Source: Amycolatopsis jejuensis
GTDB taxonomy: Bacteria > Actinomycetota > Actinomycetes > Mycobacteriales > Pseudonocardiaceae
Length of the DNA: 64,000 bases
NCBI RefSeq assembly: GCF_000717335.1
Contig: NZ_JNYZ01000014.1
Span: 135,383-199,382 of the forward strand
Direction of reading: 5' to 3'
A program made the position numbers and the translations under genes. The notes below the pieces were generated by a model. That model ran no database searches and was not told the DNA's origin. It was given only the letters and a program-made list of their open reading frames with translations. Position 1 is the stretch's first letter; every line of letters begins with the position of its first letter. This document shows positions 28,201-39,431 of the stretch, one piece after another.

Positions 28201-29388
28201 GTGCTGCGCTGGATCACCGCTGGAGAATCGCACGGACCTGCCCTCGCCGCTGTGCTCGAGGGCCTGCCTGCCGGGGTGGAGGTGACCACCTCGGACCTCA
28301 CCGCGCAGCTCGCGCGGCGGCGGCTCGGGTTCGGCCGCAGCCCGCGGATGGGCTTCGAGACCGACCACGTGCAGTTCCTCGGCGGGGTCCGGCACGGGGT
28401 CAGCCAGGGTGGCCCGATCGCCGTCCAGATCGAGAACGCCGAGTGGCCCAAGTGGGAGAAGGTCATGGCGGCCGACCCGGTCGACGAGGCCGAGCTCGCC
28501 GGGCTCGCCCGCAACGAGCCGCTCACCCGGCCGCGGCCGGGGCACGCCGACCTGCCCGGCATGCAGAAGTACGGCTTCGACGAGGCCCGTCCCGTTCTCG
28601 AGCGCGCCAGCGCCAGGGAGACGGCGTCGCGGACCGCGCTCGGTACCGTCGCGCGGAACTTCCTGCGGCAGCTGCTCGACGTCGAGGTGCTGAGCCACGT
28701 CGTCTCGATCGGCGGCGCCGACGCGCCCGACGGTCCGCTGCCGCAGCCGGGTGACCTCGCGGCGATCGACGAGAGTCCCGTCCGGGCGTTCTCGGCCGAG
28801 GGCACCGACGCGATGGTCGCCGAGGTCGACGCGGTCCGGAAGGCGGGCGACACCGTCGGCGGCGTGATCGAGGTCATCGCTTACGGGCTGCCGCCGGGTC
28901 TCGGGTCGCACGTGCACTGGGACCGGCGCCTCGACGCGCGGCTCGCGGGTGCGCTCATGGGCGTGCAGGCGATGAAGGGCGTCGAGGTCGGGGACGGCTT
29001 CACCACCGCTCGCCGCTGGGGCAGCCGGGCCCACGACGAGATCGACCGCGGCACCGGGCCGGTCGGCGTCACGCGCCGGTCGAACCGGGCAGGCGGGCTC
29101 GAAGGGGGTATCACCAACGGTGAGCCACTGCGGGTGCGCGTCGCGATGAAGCCGATCTCCACCGTGCCCAAGGCACTGTCCACTGTGGACGTCCGGACCG
29201 GCGAGGCCGCGGTGGCGATCCACCAGCGCTCCGACGTGTGCGCGGTGCCGCGCGCGGGCGTGGTGCTGGAGTCGGTGGTCGCGCTGGTGCTCGCGGACGC
29301 GGCGCTGGAGAAGTTCGGCGGCGACTCGCTCGCCGAATCCCGGCGCAACGCCCAGGCGTACCTGAAGGCTCTCGAGGAGCGCTGGTGA
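28201..29388 (+). CDS. aroC: Chorismate synthase
   Basis: 395 residues; converts EPSP to chorismate with reduced FMN. Family signatures are GESHGPAL near the start, [18 protein letters not shown] and [20 protein letters not shown] start at 28201. It overlaps aroK by four bases and heads the aroC-aroK pair; aroB-aroQ follow after a 445-nt spacer. Confidence 0.95.
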   Translation: MLRWITAGESHGPALAAVLEGLPAGVEVTTSDLTAQLARRRLGFGRSPRMGFETDHVQFLGGVRHGVSQGGPIAVQIENAEWPKWEKVMAADPVDEAELAGLARNEPLTRPRPGHADLPGMQKYGFDEARPVLERASARETASRTALGTVARNFLRQLLDVEVLSHVVSIGGADAPDGPLPQPGDLAAIDESPVRAFSAEGTDAMVAEVDAVRKAGDTVGGVIEVIAYGLPPGLGSHVHWDRRLDARLAGALMGVQAMKGVEVGDGFTTARRWGSRAHDEIDRGTGPVGVTRRSNRAGGLEGGITNGEPLRVRVAMKPISTVPKALSTVDVRTGEAAVAIHQRSDVCAVPRAGVVLESVVALVLADAALEKFGGDSLAESRRNAQAYLKALEERW

Positions 29389-29906
29389 CCCCGCGCGCGA
29401 TCGTCATCGGCCCGCCGGGCTCGGGCAAGAGCACGGTCGGCCCGCTGCTGGCCGCGGCGCTGGGCGTCGAGTTCCGCGACACCGACGCCGACATCGTCGC
29501 CCGCACCGGACGCAGCATCTCCGACATCTTCGCCGACGACGGAGAACCAGCTTTCCGCGCGCTGGAAGAGGAAGCGGTCACCACGGCGCTCGCCGAGCAC
29601 GACGGCGTCCTCTCCCTCGGCGGCGGCGCCCCGCTCACCCCCGGCACCCGGGCGCGCCTGAAGGAGCACACGGTGGTGTTCCTGAACGTCGGGCTCGCCG
29701 CCGGAGTCCAGCGCACCGGGATCTCGAGCGCACGTCCGCTGCTGGCCGGGGTCAACCCGCGCGCCACGTTCAAAGCCCTTCTCGACCAGCGCCTCCCGGT
29801 GTACCGCGAGGTGGCGACCGTCGAGATCGAAACCGACCGCCGGACCCCGGAGGAGGTGGTCGCGGCCGCGGTCGCCGCCCTTCAGCCGGGCGGAGTGCCG
29901 GAATAG
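29385..29906 (+). CDS. aroK: Shikimate kinase
   Basis: 173 residues. P-loop GPPGSGKST, shikimate-binding DTDADI and the GGGAPL strand, and the lid region [10 protein letters not shown]. It phosphorylates shikimate with ATP. The GTG overlaps the aroC stop (GTGA) with GAGGAG just upstream, so the two are translationally coupled. Confidence 0.94.
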   Translation: MTPRAIVIGPPGSGKSTVGPLLAAALGVEFRDTDADIVARTGRSISDIFADDGEPAFRALEEEAVTTALAEHDGVLSLGGGAPLTPGTRARLKEHTVVFLNVGLAAGVQRTGISSARPLLAGVNPRATFKALLDQRLPVYREVATVEIETDRRTPEEVVAAAVAALQPGGVPE

Positions 29907-31891
<1,985 letters not shown>

Positions 31892-31898
<7 letters not shown>

Positions 31899-31978
31899 GC
31901 AAACAGTCGGTACACCCGCCGGCGTAGGCAAGCGGTCGGTACACCCGCCGGCGTAGGCAAGCGGTCGGTAAATCACGG
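31892..31978. repeat. Three tandem 29-nt repeats spanning the aroQ stop codon
   Basis: Copies begin at 31892, 31921 and 31950 with exactly 29-nt spacing; each contains GGCGTAGGCAA followed by GTCGGTA. The TAG of the first copy is the aroQ stop. The copies differ by only a few bases, so the duplication is recent compared with the decayed tracts elsewhere in the window. Confidence 0.8.
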
Positions 31979-32024
31979 GCAGGGGTCACTCGACTGGTGG
32001 ACGGGGTCGCTACACTCGGCGATC

Positions 32025-33560
32025 GTGCACCCGTTTCGTCGAGGGGGTCGGCGACCCGTGCGTCAGCTGCTCATCTTGCTGATCGCCGGGTCCGTGGCAG
32101 CGGGGGCTGCCGGGTGCAGCCAGACGCTGCCGCAGGCGGAGGGTGCCGGGCACGGCGGAATCGCCGGCGGTGCACAACCAGCCCCGCAGCAACCGCCGCG
32201 GGCCAAGGACGTCCGGCTCGGGACCGGGCCTGCCCGGCAGAGCCGCGGAGTGGTCGCCGGAGGTGCCGCGGACGCCGTCTACAACTACGGCCCCACCGTG
32301 ATGGTCGAGGGCGGCCGCACCCGCATGTGGTGGTGCAGCCAGTACGGCAGTGCACCCCCGCCGGGCGACGACATCCTCTACGCCGAGGGTCCCTCGTCCG
32401 ACGGACCGTTCACCAGTCCGGGTGGCGGCGCGCCGATTGCGGTCCTGTCCGGCGCCCCCGGCGGGTTCGACGGCATGCACACGTGCGACCCGTCGGTGCT
32501 GCGCGTCGGCGGCACGTACTTCCTGTACTACACCGGCGCCGCGGGTGACCACGCGCTCGGCAACGCGATCGGCATGGCCACCAGCCCCGACGGCATCCGC
32601 TGGACCCGCGCGAACGGCGGACAACCCATCCTCGGCCCGTCGCACGACGTCCACCGCGCCAACGTCTACGGCGCAGGCCAGCCCTCGGTCGTCTTCCTCG
32701 ACGGCTGGTACTACCTCATGTTCACCGACACCACCGGCCGCGCGGCAGGCTGGAACGGCGCCGGGCAGTTCGTGATCCGGGCGCACGACCCGGCGTTCCG
32801 CGACGGCGTGGAAGCGTTGGGGGACAAGGGATTCACCCCGGAATCCGGCACGAATGCGCCGCGCACGAGGTCCGTCGTCGACGGGTTCAGCGCGGACCTG
32901 GCGTGGGTCGGCGCGCTCGACGCCTTCGCCATCGCCCACGAAACCGCCGAAGGCACCACGATCACCTTCTGGGACCGTAATTTCACGATGCAGCCGTACC
33001 TGCCGGTGGTGATTCCCGGGCCGTGGCAGGAAGGTCCGGGTCTCGCCCGCCGCCCCGACGGGCACACGCCGACGTCGGTCGCCGATCCGTGCGGCGCAGT
33101 TCCGCTGGATGTCGTGCGCGCCACGGAAATCGGCAGCGCCAGCGCGCCCACCGGTCTGACGCACTTCGGCCTCGACCTGCACGGCGCCGACGGCTGTTCG
33201 ACGCCGTCCCGCAGCACCGCGACCTTCGACGGCGTCGCAATGCCGTCGCCGGACCGCATGATCGACCTCTACCGCCGCGGCGAGCGCATTCGGATCGACC
33301 GCCGTTCGGTCGCCACGGTGCTCGCTGCCGAACTCGTCGACCGGCCGCTGCCGCACGTGCCCGACCTGCCGGTGGTGACGCGGCTGCGGTCCGGCGCCAC
33401 CGTGGTGCACGCGTACGGCCGCGGTTACGGCATGGTGCTGGACGGGAAGCTCTACGGCCTGCCGGACCCGTCGATCGTGTCCCTCAACGGTTCCGGGGTG
33501 CAGGAGATCGGCCCGCAACAGTGGGACGCCGCCGTGCGCGGGCTGCCGCTGGGCGGCTGA
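32025..33560 (+). CDS. Secreted lipoprotein with GH43-like beta-propeller signatures
   Basis: 511 residues. The N-terminus is a lipoprotein signal (RRPVRQLLILLIAGSVAAGA then AGC at the lipobox). The body has repeated strand patterns typical of five-bladed-propeller glycosidases: TCDPSVLRVGGTYFLYYTG and GQPSVVFLDGWYYLMFTDT. These match the substrate-facing Asp and Trp/Tyr of GH43/GH32-like proteins, but I cannot confirm a catalytic triad, so glycan binding or hydrolysis is inference. GTG at 32025. Its last 77 bases overlap the opposing membrane-protein gene. It is absent from this position in the mycobacterial aro cluster. Confidence 0.62.
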   Translation: MHPFRRGGRRPVRQLLILLIAGSVAAGAAGCSQTLPQAEGAGHGGIAGGAQPAPQQPPRAKDVRLGTGPARQSRGVVAGGAADAVYNYGPTVMVEGGRTRMWWCSQYGSAPPPGDDILYAEGPSSDGPFTSPGGGAPIAVLSGAPGGFDGMHTCDPSVLRVGGTYFLYYTGAAGDHALGNAIGMATSPDGIRWTRANGGQPILGPSHDVHRANVYGAGQPSVVFLDGWYYLMFTDTTGRAAGWNGAGQFVIRAHDPAFRDGVEALGDKGFTPESGTNAPRTRSVVDGFSADLAWVGALDAFAIAHETAEGTTITFWDRNFTMQPYLPVVIPGPWQEGPGLARRPDGHTPTSVADPCGAVPLDVVRATEIGSASAPTGLTHFGLDLHGADGCSTPSRSTATFDGVAMPSPDRMIDLYRRGERIRIDRRSVATVLAAELVDRPLPHVPDLPVVTRLRSGATVVHAYGRGYGMVLDGKLYGLPDPSIVSLNGSGVQEIGPQQWDAAVRGLPLGG

Positions 33561-34062
33561 CCGGCGACGGCTTCCGCGGGGCGGGGCTCGGCGGCAGCTC
33601 CAGCTCACCGGACCGGCTGCCTTCGTCGTCTTCGTCCGCCACATCAGGGTCTTCGGGTTCTTCCGGCGCCGGACGGCGGATCCGGCCGCCGACGAACAGC
33701 CCCAGCCCGGCAGGTACGAGCACGAGCAGCGCCGTGAACGCCGCCCCGCCGGTGAGCGCCGCGCGCAGCTCCGAAACCCCGGTCTGGTCCACGAAAATCG
33801 CCCGGCCGATCACGTACAGGATGCCCGACCCGATCCCCGCGACCAGCGCCGCGATGAACCACGCGCGGCCGCGGTCGGGGGTACCGCGCCAGCCGTCGAT
33901 CGCGCTCCAGAGCGCCGCCACGCCGACGAGCGCGGCAATGGTGAGCGAGGTGAGCAGCGTCTGGCCGGTCGGGTGGAACACGGACCACTTGGCGAGCAGC
34001 GTCATCGCGGCGGCGTGCACGACCGCCATGACCAGCCCGCGCGTCAACCAGGCACCCAGCAT
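33484..34062 (-). CDS. Membrane protein, B-4DMT transporter-like (Rv2536 position)
   Basis: 192 residues with four hydrophobic helices (GLVMAVVHAAAMTLLA, LLTSLTIAALVGVAAL, AWFIAALVAGIGSGILYV, AFTALLVLVPAGLGLFVGG) and a disordered acidic then basic tail. M. tuberculosis has a four-helix protein, Rv2536, at the same place between aroQ and pepQ, for which a drug/metabolite-transporter-like role has been proposed. Its tail overlaps the end of the lipoprotein gene by 77 bases. Confidence 0.7.
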   Translation of the reverse strand: MLGAWLTRGLVMAVVHAAAMTLLAKWSVFHPTGQTLLTSLTIAALVGVAALWSAIDGWRGTPDRGRAWFIAALVAGIGSGILYVIGRAIFVDQTGVSELRAALTGGAAFTALLVLVPAGLGLFVGGRIRRPAPEEPEDPDVADEDDEGSRSGELELPPSPAPRKPSPVSRPAAARARRRPTVAGRSPAPRNR

Positions 34063-34155
34063 GGACGGAGTGTAGGCGCGGACAAGTTAACCGTCAGTAG
34101 GCTGGTTGCCTCCCGGGTGCATCGACAGCCGAAACCCGCTGGTTAAGCTGGCAGA

Positions 34156-35253
34156 GTGCCGGAAATCCACGCTCACCGCCGCGGCGCCCTCGCCACCCTG
34201 CTCCACGAGAACGGGGTCGACGCGCTGCTGGTCACCGACCTGCTCAACATCCGCTACCTCACCGGGTTCACCGGGTCGAACGCCGCGCTGCTGCTGCACT
34301 CCGGCGGCGACGCGAAGACCGTCTTCTGCACCGACGGGCGCTATACGACGCAGTCGGAGTCCGAAGTGCCCGATCTGGAACGCGTGCTCGACCGCGCCAG
34401 CGCCCGCGCGCTCGCGTCGCGTGCGGCGGGCGAGCCTGCGACGTACGGCCGCACTGGCTTCGAGAGCCAGCACGTGAGCGTCGAGGACCACGAGACGCTC
34501 AAGGTGCGCTTCGACAAGGTGCACCTGATCCGCACGCCCGGGCTGGTCGAGCAGCTGCGGCTGGTCAAGGACGACGTCGAGGTGGCGGCTTTGCGGGCGG
34601 CGTGCGCGGCGGCCGACCGGGCGCTCGCGGACCTCCTCGAAGCCGGGGGAGTGCGGCCCGGGCGGGCCGAGCTGGAAGTGGCCCGCGACCTGGAAAACCG
34701 GATGCTGGAGCACGGATCGGGCGGTCCCGCGTTCGCGACGATCGTCGCCGCCGGGCCGAATTCCGCGATCCCGCACCACCAGCCGACCGGGGCAGAACTG
34801 CGGACCGGCGATTTCGTGAAGTTCGATTTCGGCGCGACCGTCGACGGGTACCACTCGGACATGACCCGCACGTTCGTGCTCGGCGCGCCTGCCGACTGGC
34901 AGTGGGAGATCTACGACGTCGTGTACCGCGCGCAGGAGGCCGGGATCGAGGCCGTCCTGCCCGGCGCCGAGGTGTCCGAAGTGGACGCCGAAGCCCGTTC
35001 GGTGATCGACGATGCGGGGTACGCCGAGCAGTTCACGCACGGTCTGGGGCACGGCGTCGGGCTCGAAGTGCACGAGGCGCCCAGCCTGGCCGCAACCGGC
35101 GTCGGTACACTGTCCGCCGGTATGGCGGTCACCGTCGAGCCCGGCGTTTACCTCGCGGGGCGCGGTGGCGTGCGCATCGAGGACACGCTCGTCGTGCGGG
35201 ACTCCGGACCCGAACTCCTCACCCTGAGCACCAAGGACCTCGTGGCCGTCTGA
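34156..35253 (+). CDS. pepQ: Xaa-Pro peptidase, M24B family
   Basis: 365 residues. Creatinase-like N-terminal domain, then the pita-bread catalytic domain with five metal ligands: two Asp in KFDFGATVDGYHSDMTRTF, His in THGLGHGVGLEVHE, Glu in VTVEPGVYL and Glu in GVRIEDTLVV. It cleaves the bond before proline in peptides. GTG start at 34156. It lies directly before efp, the arrangement seen across actinobacteria. Confidence 0.92.
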   Translation: MPEIHAHRRGALATLLHENGVDALLVTDLLNIRYLTGFTGSNAALLLHSGGDAKTVFCTDGRYTTQSESEVPDLERVLDRASARALASRAAGEPATYGRTGFESQHVSVEDHETLKVRFDKVHLIRTPGLVEQLRLVKDDVEVAALRAACAAADRALADLLEAGGVRPGRAELEVARDLENRMLEHGSGGPAFATIVAAGPNSAIPHHQPTGAELRTGDFVKFDFGATVDGYHSDMTRTFVLGAPADWQWEIYDVVYRAQEAGIEAVLPGAEVSEVDAEARSVIDDAGYAEQFTHGLGHGVGLEVHEAPSLAATGVGTLSAGMAVTVEPGVYLAGRGGVRIEDTLVVRDSGPELLTLSTKDLVAV

Positions 35254-35297
35254 CGCGGCCGCAGACGAAGAGATCGACACAGGAGACCTGAAGACTC

Positions 35298-35861
35298 GTG
35301 GCCACCACCAACGACCTGAAGAACGGGCTCGTCCTCAACCTGGACGGGCAGCTGTGGACTGTCACCGCGTTCCAGCACGTCAAGCCGGGTAAGGGCGGTG
35401 CGTTCGTGCGCACCACGCTCAAGCACGTGCTCACCGGGAAGGTCGTCGACAAGACCTTCAACGCGGGCACCAAGGTCGACACGGCCACCGTGGACCGCCG
35501 GAACATGACCTACCTGTACAAGGACGGGCAGGACTTCGTGTTCATGGACGGGGACACCTACGACCAGATCACCGTGCCGTCCGAGACCGTGGGCGACAAC
35601 GCGAACTACCTGCTCGAGAACACCGCGGTCCAGGTCGCGGTGCACGAGAACGAGCCGCTGTACATCGAGCTGCCGACGTCGGTCGAGATCATCGTCCAGC
35701 ACACCGACCCCGGCCTGCAGGGCGACCGCTCCACCGGTGGCACGAAGCCCGCGACGCTGGAGACCGGCGCGGAGATCCAGGTGCCGCTCTTCCTGTCCAC
35801 CGGCGAGAAGATCAAGGTCGACACCCGCGACGGCCGGTATCTCGGCCGCGTCTCCAGCTGA
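35298..35861 (+). CDS. efp: Translation elongation factor P
   Basis: 187 residues, three beta-barrel domains. The loop [20 protein letters not shown] carries the Lys at the modification site; domain III ends [17 protein letters not shown] relieves ribosome stalling at polyproline stretches, of which this genome's proteins have many (e.g. MltG and the prepilin peptidase). AGGAGACC precedes the GTG. One-base overlap with nusB. Confidence 0.95.
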   Translation: MATTNDLKNGLVLNLDGQLWTVTAFQHVKPGKGGAFVRTTLKHVLTGKVVDKTFNAGTKVDTATVDRRNMTYLYKDGQDFVFMDGDTYDQITVPSETVGDNANYLLENTAVQVAVHENEPLYIELPTSVEIIVQHTDPGLQGDRSTGGTKPATLETGAEIQVPLFLSTGEKIKVDTRDGRYLGRVSS

Positions 35862-36319
35862 TGGCGGACAAGCTCCCCCCGCACCCGAACCGCGGCGGCG
35901 CGATCAGCAGGCGGCAGGCCCGGCGCCGCGCCGTCGAGATGCTGTACGAGGCGGCCCAGCGGTCGGCCGACCCGGTCACGCTCCTGGCCGACCGGGTCGG
36001 GGCGACCGAGGTCGACCCGGTCGCGGACTACACGATCGCGGTCGTGGAGGGCGTGTCGGCCCACCGCGAGCGGATCGACGAGCTCCTCGCCGAACACTCG
36101 CAGGGCTGGACGCTGGAGCGGATGCCCCCGGTCGACCTCGCGGTCCTGCGGGTGGGCGTGTACGAAATGCTGTGGTCGGGCGACGTCCCGGACCCGGTGG
36201 CGATCGACGAAGCCGTCGGCCTCGCGAAGGAACTCTCGACGGACGATTCCCCCCGCTTCGTGAACGGGGTCCTCGGCCGCATCGGCACGATCGCCGACCG
36301 CCTGCGCGCAGTCCTGTAA
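35861..36319 (+). CDS. nusB: Transcription antitermination protein NusB
   Basis: 152 residues, all-helical: SRRQARRRAVEMLYEA at the N-terminus and DVPDPVAIDEAVGLAKELS followed by FVNGVLGRI at the C-terminus are the family core. With NusE it binds boxA during rRNA transcription. The ATG shares one base with the efp stop. Confidence 0.93.
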   Translation: MADKLPPHPNRGGAISRRQARRRAVEMLYEAAQRSADPVTLLADRVGATEVDPVADYTIAVVEGVSAHRERIDELLAEHSQGWTLERMPPVDLAVLRVGVYEMLWSGDVPDPVAIDEAVGLAKELSTDDSPRFVNGVLGRIGTIADRLRAVL

Positions 36320-37155
36320 CCCGGCCGGGGTCGCGCCGCCACCTGAATGGCCGCACCCGATCGGGTCATCGATCCCTTCGCGGCTTCCGGAGCGAGGGGG
36401 ACCGCCGCGCCGAGTTGATCACCGAGCGGAATCGAAATCGGGCAAAAGGCGCGGTTTGTCGCCGGGAGTGGCCACTGGGGTGGCGGGGCCGGGCGAGCTC
36501 ATCCGGGTTGGGTACCGGGTGGGTGAGGGTCCGGCCCTGGCGCGGTGAACGTGCTGTTGATGTGCTGCGGGGCAATGGTTTCCGGGTGACGGCGGGACTG
36601 CGTCGCCGACGTGACTGCTGGCCACGGCCGATGGGCGTGGCGCGTCTACGGCGGTCATGCAATGGACGACGGCGGTTCGTTCCGGGCAGTGGATTCCGGG
36701 AGTTCGCTTCGGGTGCCGTCGCGATACGGGGGATCGGGCGGGCTCCGGGTCTGCGCAGGTCAGTTGATCGCCGGTCGGGCCGCGGTCCGAGGGGCTCGCC
36801 CGCTTTCACCTCGAGCGGCGGATTCGCTCGTTCCGGCCGTTCAACCCCGTCCCCACGGGTTGGCCCGGTTCGCCGGTGGCGGCTTCGTCCCCATGCCAGC
36901 CGCTCGACCCGAACCCGTCCCCACGGGCAGGCCCAGTCCGCCGGTAGCGGCATCGCCCCCAGGTCAGCCGCTCAGCCCCAGCTCATCCGGCCGAACCGGA
37001 CCCGTCAAACCGCGCCGGACCCCGGCGCCAACTCGGGCGCCGACTCGGATGTCAGCAGTGCCGACCCCACGCACCCCCGAGGCGTGGCGGGCGTTCCGGT
37101 GTCCCTGGACCCGGCACCGGGGAACGCCCACCACGTCGCGCGTGGCCGTGCGGCA
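36320..37155. repeat. Non-coding 0.8-kb tract with 68-nt repeats
   Basis: No gene is supported between nusB and bldD. Two diverged tandem copies of a 68-nt unit start at 36846 and 36914; both contain CCCGTCCCCACGGG, then CGCCGGT-GCGGC and CAGCCGCTC. Upstream sequence is GC-rich without clear structure. It is placed between two convergent transcripts. Confidence 0.55.
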
Positions 37156-37644
37156 TCAGTCTTCTTTGGACGGCCGGGCTTCCGGCGGGAGGACGCCCCA
37201 GTCGATGAGCTGCTCGGTGAGCTCGCCGGGCGTCATGTCGTAGATGATGGCCAGCGAGCGCAGGTCCTCGGTGCGGATGGAGAGCACCTTGCCGTTGTAG
37301 TCGCCGCGCTGGCTCTGGATCGTGGCTGCGTACCGCGCCAGCGGGCCGACCTTTTCCGCCGGTAGCTGCTGGAGCCGCTCCAGGTTGATCACGATCTTCG
37401 TGGCCGGCTCGGCACCCGACGGTACCCTGCCCTCCGGCAGCAGTTCGACCACCGGCACCCCGTAGAAGTCCGCCAGCTCGGCCAGCTTCTGCACGGTGAC
37501 GGCCCGGTCGCCACGCTCGTACGAGCCGACCACGACAGCCTTCCACCGCCCGCCGGACTTCTGCTCGACCCCGTGCAGGGACAGGCCTTGCTGCTGGCGG
37601 ATCCCGCGGAGCTTGGCCCCGAGCGCCTTGGCGTAATCGCCCAT
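37156..37644 (-). CDS. bldD: Developmental master regulator BldD
   Basis: 162 residues. The N-terminal XRE-type helix-turn-helix reads LRGIRQQQGLSLHGVEQKSG and GSYERGDRAVTVQKL. The C-terminal domain contains the cyclic di-GMP signature RxD-x8-RxxD as RGDYNGKVLSIRTED. In Streptomyces, BldD bound to a c-di-GMP tetramer represses sporulation genes. A BldD-like box lies 67-81 nt upstream, so autoregulation is expected. Confidence 0.92.
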   Translation of the reverse strand: MGDYAKALGAKLRGIRQQQGLSLHGVEQKSGGRWKAVVVGSYERGDRAVTVQKLAELADFYGVPVVELLPEGRVPSGAEPATKIVINLERLQQLPAEKVGPLARYAATIQSQRGDYNGKVLSIRTEDLRSLAIIYDMTPGELTEQLIDWGVLPPEARPSKED

Positions 37645-37710
37645 CTGGTGGTTCTCCGTTTCCTCACCCCGCGCCGGCCGGGAGGACCGGGCCGGGGACT
37701 CCTCGAGTCG

Positions 37711-37725
37711 AATACTCAGAGTAAT
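37711..37725. promoter_or_regulatory. Candidate BldD-binding site
   Basis: AATACTCAGAGTAAT matches the core ACnC(A/T)GnGTnA of the Streptomyces BldD box, with one mismatch in the outer left half. It is 67 nt upstream of the bldD start codon and 181 nt upstream of pyrR. Confidence 0.55.
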
Positions 37726-37877
37726 GGTTACGCATAGTTGTCACCAGGTCAAGCAGAAGGTCCGTCCACGCAGGTGGCGGCGGGGTGCGGACCACCCGGA
37801 AGACTGATTGACGGGTCCTGCTACTGTCGGTGCGGTTTCCGGCAGCAGCCGGGCAACCGACGTCCTTTAAGGACCCG

Positions 37878-37906
37878 TCCAGAGAGGCGGGGAAGGAGGT
37901 CCGCCT
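37878..37906 (+). promoter_or_regulatory. PyrR-binding leader and RBS-enclosing hairpin
   Basis: TCCAGAGAGGC (37878-37888) matches the PyrR RNA-binding loop known from Bacillus leaders. AGGCGG (37885-37890) can pair with CCGCCT (37901-37906), placing the AAGGAGG ribosome-binding site in the loop and the first base of the TTG start in the stem. Upstream, GGGTCCT (near 37811) can pair with AGGACCC (37870-37876). This fits PyrR-dependent translational repression, as described in M. smegmatis, rather than a terminator. Confidence 0.72.
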
Positions 37907-38502
37907 TGTCGTCACGTCCGCGTGGCGCGGCGGGACCGGCGGGAGAGCGCGAGCTGCTTTCCGCCGGCGATGTCGCGCGCACGATCGCCCGGATGGCCCA
38001 CCAGGTCATCGAAAAGACCGCGCTGGGCGCCGGTCCGCCGGAGCAGTACCCGGTGCTGCTCGGCATTCCCACCCGCGGCACTCCGCTGGCCGCGCGCCTG
38101 GCCGCCAAGATCGGCGAGTTCGCCGGAGTCACGCCGCCGCACGGCGCCCTCGACGTCACCCTCTACCGCGACGATCTCCGCCGCCGTCCGCCGCGCGCGC
38201 TTGAGCAGACGCAGCTGCCGCCGGACGGGATCGACGAGCGGGTGGTCATCCTCGTCGACGACGTCCTGTTCTCCGGCCGCACCATCCGAGCCGCCCTCGA
38301 CGCCCTGCGCGACCACGGCCGTCCACGTGCCGTGCAGCTCGCCGTGCTCGTCGACCGCGGGCATCGCGAGCTGCCGATCAGGGCCGACTATGTCGGGAAG
38401 AACGTGCCCACTGCGCGGGCGGAAGGCGTCTCCGTGCTGCTGTCCGAAACGGACGGCCGGGACGCGGTGCTGCTGCGCGCGCCGGAAGGAGAGACCCGGT
38501 GA
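37906..38502 (+). CDS. pyrR: Pyrimidine regulator / uracil phosphoribosyltransferase PyrR
   Basis: 198 residues. PRPP-binding loop [19 protein letters not shown], and the basic stretch [15 protein letters not shown] that contacts RNA. PyrR senses UMP/UTP and represses its own operon. The only in-frame start next to the strong AAGGAGG is TTG at 37906. It heads a run of eight overlapping genes (pyrR, pyrB, pyrC, PH-like, carA, two cassette genes, carB, then pyrF). Confidence 0.92.
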   Translation: MSSRPRGAAGPAGERELLSAGDVARTIARMAHQVIEKTALGAGPPEQYPVLLGIPTRGTPLAARLAAKIGEFAGVTPPHGALDVTLYRDDLRRRPPRALEQTQLPPDGIDERVVILVDDVLFSGRTIRAALDALRDHGRPRAVQLAVLVDRGHRELPIRADYVGKNVPTARAEGVSVLLSETDGRDAVLLRAPEGETR

Positions 38503-39431
38503 AGCACCTGCTCGCCACCGACGGCCTCGACGCGGCCACCGCCACGGCCGTCCTCGACACTGCCGACGAGCTGAAGCACACGCTGCTCGGCCGCGAGGTC
38601 CGCAAGCTGCCGACATTGCGCGGCCGCACGGTGATCACGCTGTTCTACGAGAACTCCACGCGCACCCGGGTGTCGTTCGAGATCGCCGGGAAGTGGATGA
38701 GCGCGGATGTGATCAACGTCTCGGCGTCCAGCTCGTCGGTGAACAAGGGCGAGTCGCTGCGGGACACCGCGCTCACGCTGGCCGCCGCGGGAGCCGATTG
38801 CGTGATCATCCGGCATCCGGCATCGGGCGCCGCGCACCGGCTGTCCGGCTGGCTCGCCGAAGCGGGCACCGCGGTGGTCAATGCGGGCGACGGCACGCAC
38901 GAGCACCCCACCCAGGCGCTCCTCGACGCCGCCACCTTGCGCGAACGCCTCGGGTCGCTGAAGGACCGCCGGATCGCGATCGTCGGCGACGTCGTGCACA
39001 GTCGCGTCGCGCGGTCGAACATCCACCTGCTCAGCACCCTCGGCGCGGAAGTGGTGCTCGTCGCGCCGCCGACGCTGCTGCCGGTCGGCGTGGAAAGGCT
39101 CCCGGTCACCGTGTCGCACGACCTCGACGCCGAACTGCCCGCAGTCGACGCGGTGATGATGCTGCGTGTTCAGGCGGAGCGAATGCACGGGGGCTTTTTC
39201 CCTTCGTCACGCGAGTATTCGATCGCCTACGGCCTGTCCGAGCGCCGCCAAACGCTGCTGCCGGAGCACGCCGTGGTGCTGCACCCCGGTCCGATGCTGC
39301 GCGGGATGGAGATCGCTTCGGCGGTCGCGGATTCCCCGGCGTCGGCCGTCACCGAACAGGTCCGCAACGGCGTGCACGTACGCATGGCGGTCCTGTACCA
39401 CCTGCTGGCCAGCGAAGGAGTTGCCGCGTGA
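38499..39431 (+). CDS. pyrB: Aspartate carbamoyltransferase catalytic chain
   Basis: 310 residues. Carbamoyl-phosphate loop [13 protein letters not shown], the SSVNKGES loop, [11 protein letters not shown], and [14 protein letters not shown]. It makes N-carbamoyl-aspartate. No regulatory chain (pyrI) is present, as usual in actinobacteria. GTGA overlaps at both ends. Confidence 0.95.
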   Translation: MKHLLATDGLDAATATAVLDTADELKHTLLGREVRKLPTLRGRTVITLFYENSTRTRVSFEIAGKWMSADVINVSASSSSVNKGESLRDTALTLAAAGADCVIIRHPASGAAHRLSGWLAEAGTAVVNAGDGTHEHPTQALLDAATLRERLGSLKDRRIAIVGDVVHSRVARSNIHLLSTLGAEVVLVAPPTLLPVGVERLPVTVSHDLDAELPAVDAVMMLRVQAERMHGGFFPSSREYSIAYGLSERRQTLLPEHAVVLHPGPMLRGMEIASAVADSPASAVTEQVRNGVHVRMAVLYHLLASEGVAA

